From positions 55,879 through 119,878 of the forward strand of contig JBCCGK010000024.1 of NCBI GenBank assembly GCA_039029315.1: 64,000 nt of DNA, in the 5' to 3' direction. This DNA comes from JBCCCJ01 sp039029315. GTDB lineage: Bacteria; Bacteroidota; Bacteroidia; J057. The notes under the pieces were generated by a model, which worked only from the letters and a program-made list of their open reading frames with translations, was not told where the DNA came from and did no database searches. Below are positions 62,027-64,000 of this stretch, in pieces. Position 1 is the stretch's first letter. The number at the start of each line of letters is the position of its first letter. The position numbers and the translations under genes are program-made.

Positions 62027-62683
62027 TTATTCAAAACTCGGCGCCTCCGGCTCCACAAAAGAAAAATACCCCCAATACATCAATCCCGAAAACAAAAGGA
62101 AGATCAGCAACCAGCGGATCAGCCGTTCATTTTGACTTCGAACTCCTAGAATGGCTCCAATCAAAATGATCAATCGTACGGCCAGGTCAAAGGGATATTC
62201 GGAAATGAATTGAAAAATGGAAGCAGTTTGTGTCTGTTGAAGATTCACAATATACTTTTGAATCATCGCAACACTGATGTATCCCATCAAACAGTAAAAC
62301 AGGGCCTTATAATTGGGCTTTGTATCCACTTCGTCCACTTGATCTTTCTCGCGATCCGGAAAAACGAAGGTGGACAATAAATACAAGGGCAAGATATAAA
62401 TCATGTGGAAGACGAACCCAAAGACAGAAGTAATATAGGTGTCAAAAGCCGTCATAAAGGAGAACCACCAATGGTTCATCAGCAACATGAGGGCCGCAGA
62501 GATCGTCAGAATGTGATTGGTACGAATATAAATTTTGTTGACTAACACATAAGAGACCCCATTGAGGATTTTGGCCATAGCCAGCCCCGTAATCAAGGTG
62601 TCAAACAGAATGATGTATTCCTTGAATGTCATGGGGCGAAGATACAAAGATTGGCTATTCCAATCCATCATCCGAATGGGCAT
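62027..62683 (-). CDS. Polytopic membrane protein of unknown function
   Basis: 218 residues with six predicted membrane spans. The ATG at 62632 ('MTFKEYIILFDTLITGLAMAKIL') may be the true start, since the 17 codons before it are hydrophilic and look non-conserved. No family is recognised. It is convergent with the coiled-coil gene, 47 bases away. Confidence 0.65.
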   Translation of the reverse strand: MPIRMMDWNSQSLYLRPMTFKEYIILFDTLITGLAMAKILNGVSYVLVNKIYIRTNHILTISAALMLLMNHWWFSFMTAFDTYITSVFGFVFHMIYILPLYLLSTFVFPDREKDQVDEVDTKPNYKALFYCLMGYISVAMIQKYIVNLQQTQTASIFQFISEYPFDLAVRLIILIGAILGVRSQNERLIRWLLIFLLFSGLMYWGYFSFVEPEAPSFE

Positions 62684-62808
62684 TTGGCACCCCTCCCTCA
62701 GAAAAAATCCGACACAGATCTGCGAAATACCCTACCAAAGGGATCTCCCCCTCCTTAAATATGGTACATATCCACACTCCACATAAGGATTTTTCATAGG
62801 TTTATGCG

Positions 62809-63234
62809 ATGAATATAGAGGATGACTCATTGCTCAATAGCTTTCTTCGAACCGCGTACGTGCTTTTCCCGGATGGAGAGACCATCCTAAAGGAACTTTG
62901 TATCCGCATTGGGGACAACAATCACCAACTCTTGCCTATCCTGCAGACCATGAACCTGACCGACTGGGCCTTCATAACGGCCTGGAATCCTCAAGTACAG
63001 GCATTATCCCGGACTGAAAATGAAGAGAGAAATCAGCAATTGGAAAAAGATCTGATGCCCTATGCTGTTTTCCGGGGAGAAGGCAGGCCACAACTAGCTG
63101 ACGATTGGGAAGCCGAGCAAAGTTTTTGGGTGCCAGGAATAGCTGAAGAAGAAGCAATCAGATTAGGAAGAAAATACAATCAGCGCGCCATTATTCAGGG
63201 GAAATGGAATCAGGCTCGATTGGTCTGGCTATGA
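62809..63234 (+). CDS. DUF3293-family protein
   Basis: 141 residues. 'FITAWNPQVQALSRTENEERNQQL' followed by 'WEAEQSFWVPGIAEEEAIRLGRKYNQRAI' is the DUF3293 pattern, a small family of unknown function. No signal peptide. It appears to be a single-gene unit. Confidence 0.8.
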   Translation: MNIEDDSLLNSFLRTAYVLFPDGETILKELCIRIGDNNHQLLPILQTMNLTDWAFITAWNPQVQALSRTENEERNQQLEKDLMPYAVFRGEGRPQLADDWEAEQSFWVPGIAEEEAIRLGRKYNQRAIIQGKWNQARLVWL

Positions 63235-63244
63235 AGCTTGCTGT

Positions 63245-63901
63245 TTATTTATATTTGAGCCATTTGAAAAAATAATACCCCTGCTGATGAGAAGCGCGGA
63301 TGGTGTACACCGCAGTTGGAAGATCTGAAGTATCCATGACATACTCCTTATCCAGTTCAATAGAATGAATCAGCTGCCCTGTGATAGAAAACAGCTCCAC
63401 ATCAAGCGAATGAGTGAGATTATTTCTGATAACGAGTCTATCCTTCCCTGGATTTGGGTACAGACTCAATAGCAGTTCTGGCGTCTCGGAATGGATGGAA
63501 AGGGGAGGGCTGCCTTGCTTGTATAAGGTCTGGATATCAACTGAGGAGAGGGGGCAGGCATAGATCTGAACTTCATCAATCACTCCCTTGAAGGAACCTT
63601 TGATGGCACCATTATAAGTATGACGCCCTATTTCCACATGATCTATAGATTGGTCGAACATTCCACTGTCAAGATAGGCGACTGCATCTATCTGAACTCC
63701 ATCTATGTACAATCTGATCATCGAACTATCCTTCACAGCAGCATAAAAGTGCCATTCATGATCCGGTGGAGAGGGACAACTGACGCGTACAGGAGTTGGA
63801 GAGGAGGGAGTATGACTGCGAATCATAAAACTTGTCGGTAGTGGTTCAACTGTAATGCGAATCTTCCGACAGAATATTTGTAGAGATGATCGGCAGACCA
63901 T
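63245..63901 (-). pseudogene. 5'-truncated LamG-domain protein with T9SS sorting domain
   Basis: The 218 codons cover the second half of a LamG/laminin-G-like jelly roll ('HEWHFYAAVKDSSMIRLYIDGVQI', 'GSFKGVIDEVQIY') and a T9SS type A sorting domain ('LYPNPGKDRLVI', 'FSITGQLIHSI', 'AVYTIRAS'). There is no signal peptide and the N-terminal half of LamG is missing. The apparent ATG at 63901 lies inside a hairpin repeat, and the frame is closed by TAG at 63914-63916. The gene therefore seems to have lost its 5' part at the repeat, and is unlikely to be secreted in this form. Confidence 0.65.
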
Positions 63902-63980
63902 CTCTCGCTTTGCCTATCGTAGATAGGAAGGCATTCTCTTCGATAACATCCCACCTAGCAATGGTCTGCCGATCATTGCT
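63882..63980. repeat. Pair of 24-nt hairpins with reverse-complementary loops
   Basis: Hairpin 1 (63882-63905) has the 7-bp stem AGAGATG/CATCTCT and loop ATCGGCAGAC. Hairpin 2 (63957-63980) has stem AGCAATG/CATTGCT and loop GTCTGCCGAT, the exact reverse complement of loop 1. A third small hairpin (CCTATC/GATAGG, 3-base loop) lies between them at about 63913-63927. The arrangement resembles ends recognised as hairpins by single-strand transposases, or a REP-like unit. The window ends before its extent can be judged. Confidence 0.6.
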
Positions 63981-64000
63981 ACGTACCATGACAGCCTTAC

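Overview
The window looks like chromosomal DNA of a Bacteroidota bacterium, most likely of the Saprospiria/Lewinella type. Three pieces of evidence point there: secreted proteins ending in the 'YPNP' type IX secretion (T9SS) sorting domain (18658, 41746, 63245); TAnnTTTG promoter elements and A-rich leaders in place of strong Shine-Dalgarno sequences; and many TPR/CHAT proteins. The assignment rests on gene content only. There is one tRNA-Leu(CAA), no rRNA and no CRISPR array.

Layout. 1-6434 (minus): a membrane-anchored CHAT (caspase-like) protease followed by two tandem paralogous exported TPR proteins, the second running off the left edge. 6722-21010: mostly ordinary genes (DUF3843-like protein, tRNA, methyltransferase, amidohydrolase, fatty-acid hydroxylase, AraC regulator, PhyH dioxygenase, DUF1835 protein, sulfatase, a T9SS cargo) with two copies of a ~166-bp palindromic MITE-like repeat. 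21461-31793 (plus): a tight six-gene operon of ECF sigma factor, anti-sigma/TPR membrane protein, trypsin-PDZ protease, HExxH metallopeptidase and two exported TPR-CHAT proteases. 32904-34539: an AT-rich pair, an EAD11-like/transmembrane protein and a membrane-anchored CsgG-like protein. 34814-44643: housekeeping and accessory genes (MMPL exporter, SGNH hydrolase, AhpD-like protein, GNAT, Gfo/Idh/MocA oxidoreductase, SdrD-B/T9SS adhesin-like protein, LarA-family racemase).

44772-61979 is the most striking region. It encodes a membrane-anchored Hsp70/actin-fold ATPase, a single-pass coiled-coil protein, a polytopic vWA protein, a second exported vWA protein, a 3-TM protein, a large tubulin/FtsZ-like GTPase, an anchored trypsin-like protease, a 2-TM protein and a coiled-coil lipoprotein. 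Two minus-strand membrane genes follow, then a second paralogous lipoprotein and a soluble paralogue of the coiled-coil protein. Predicted topologies put components in the cytoplasm, inner membrane and periplasm. I infer a trans-envelope machine that couples actin-fold and tubulin-fold nucleotide switches to vWA adhesion modules and a protease. Its function cannot be read from sequence alone.

61980-64000 holds a membrane protein, a DUF3293 protein, and a 5'-truncated LamG/T9SS gene that ends against a pair of hairpins with reverse-complementary loops.

Genes of protease- and adaptor-based conflict or signalling systems (CHAT x3, trypsin x2, EAD11, TPR, vWA x2) are concentrated here, which suggests an accessory or defence-like neighbourhood. 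That is inference, and no immune activity is demonstrated by the sequence.
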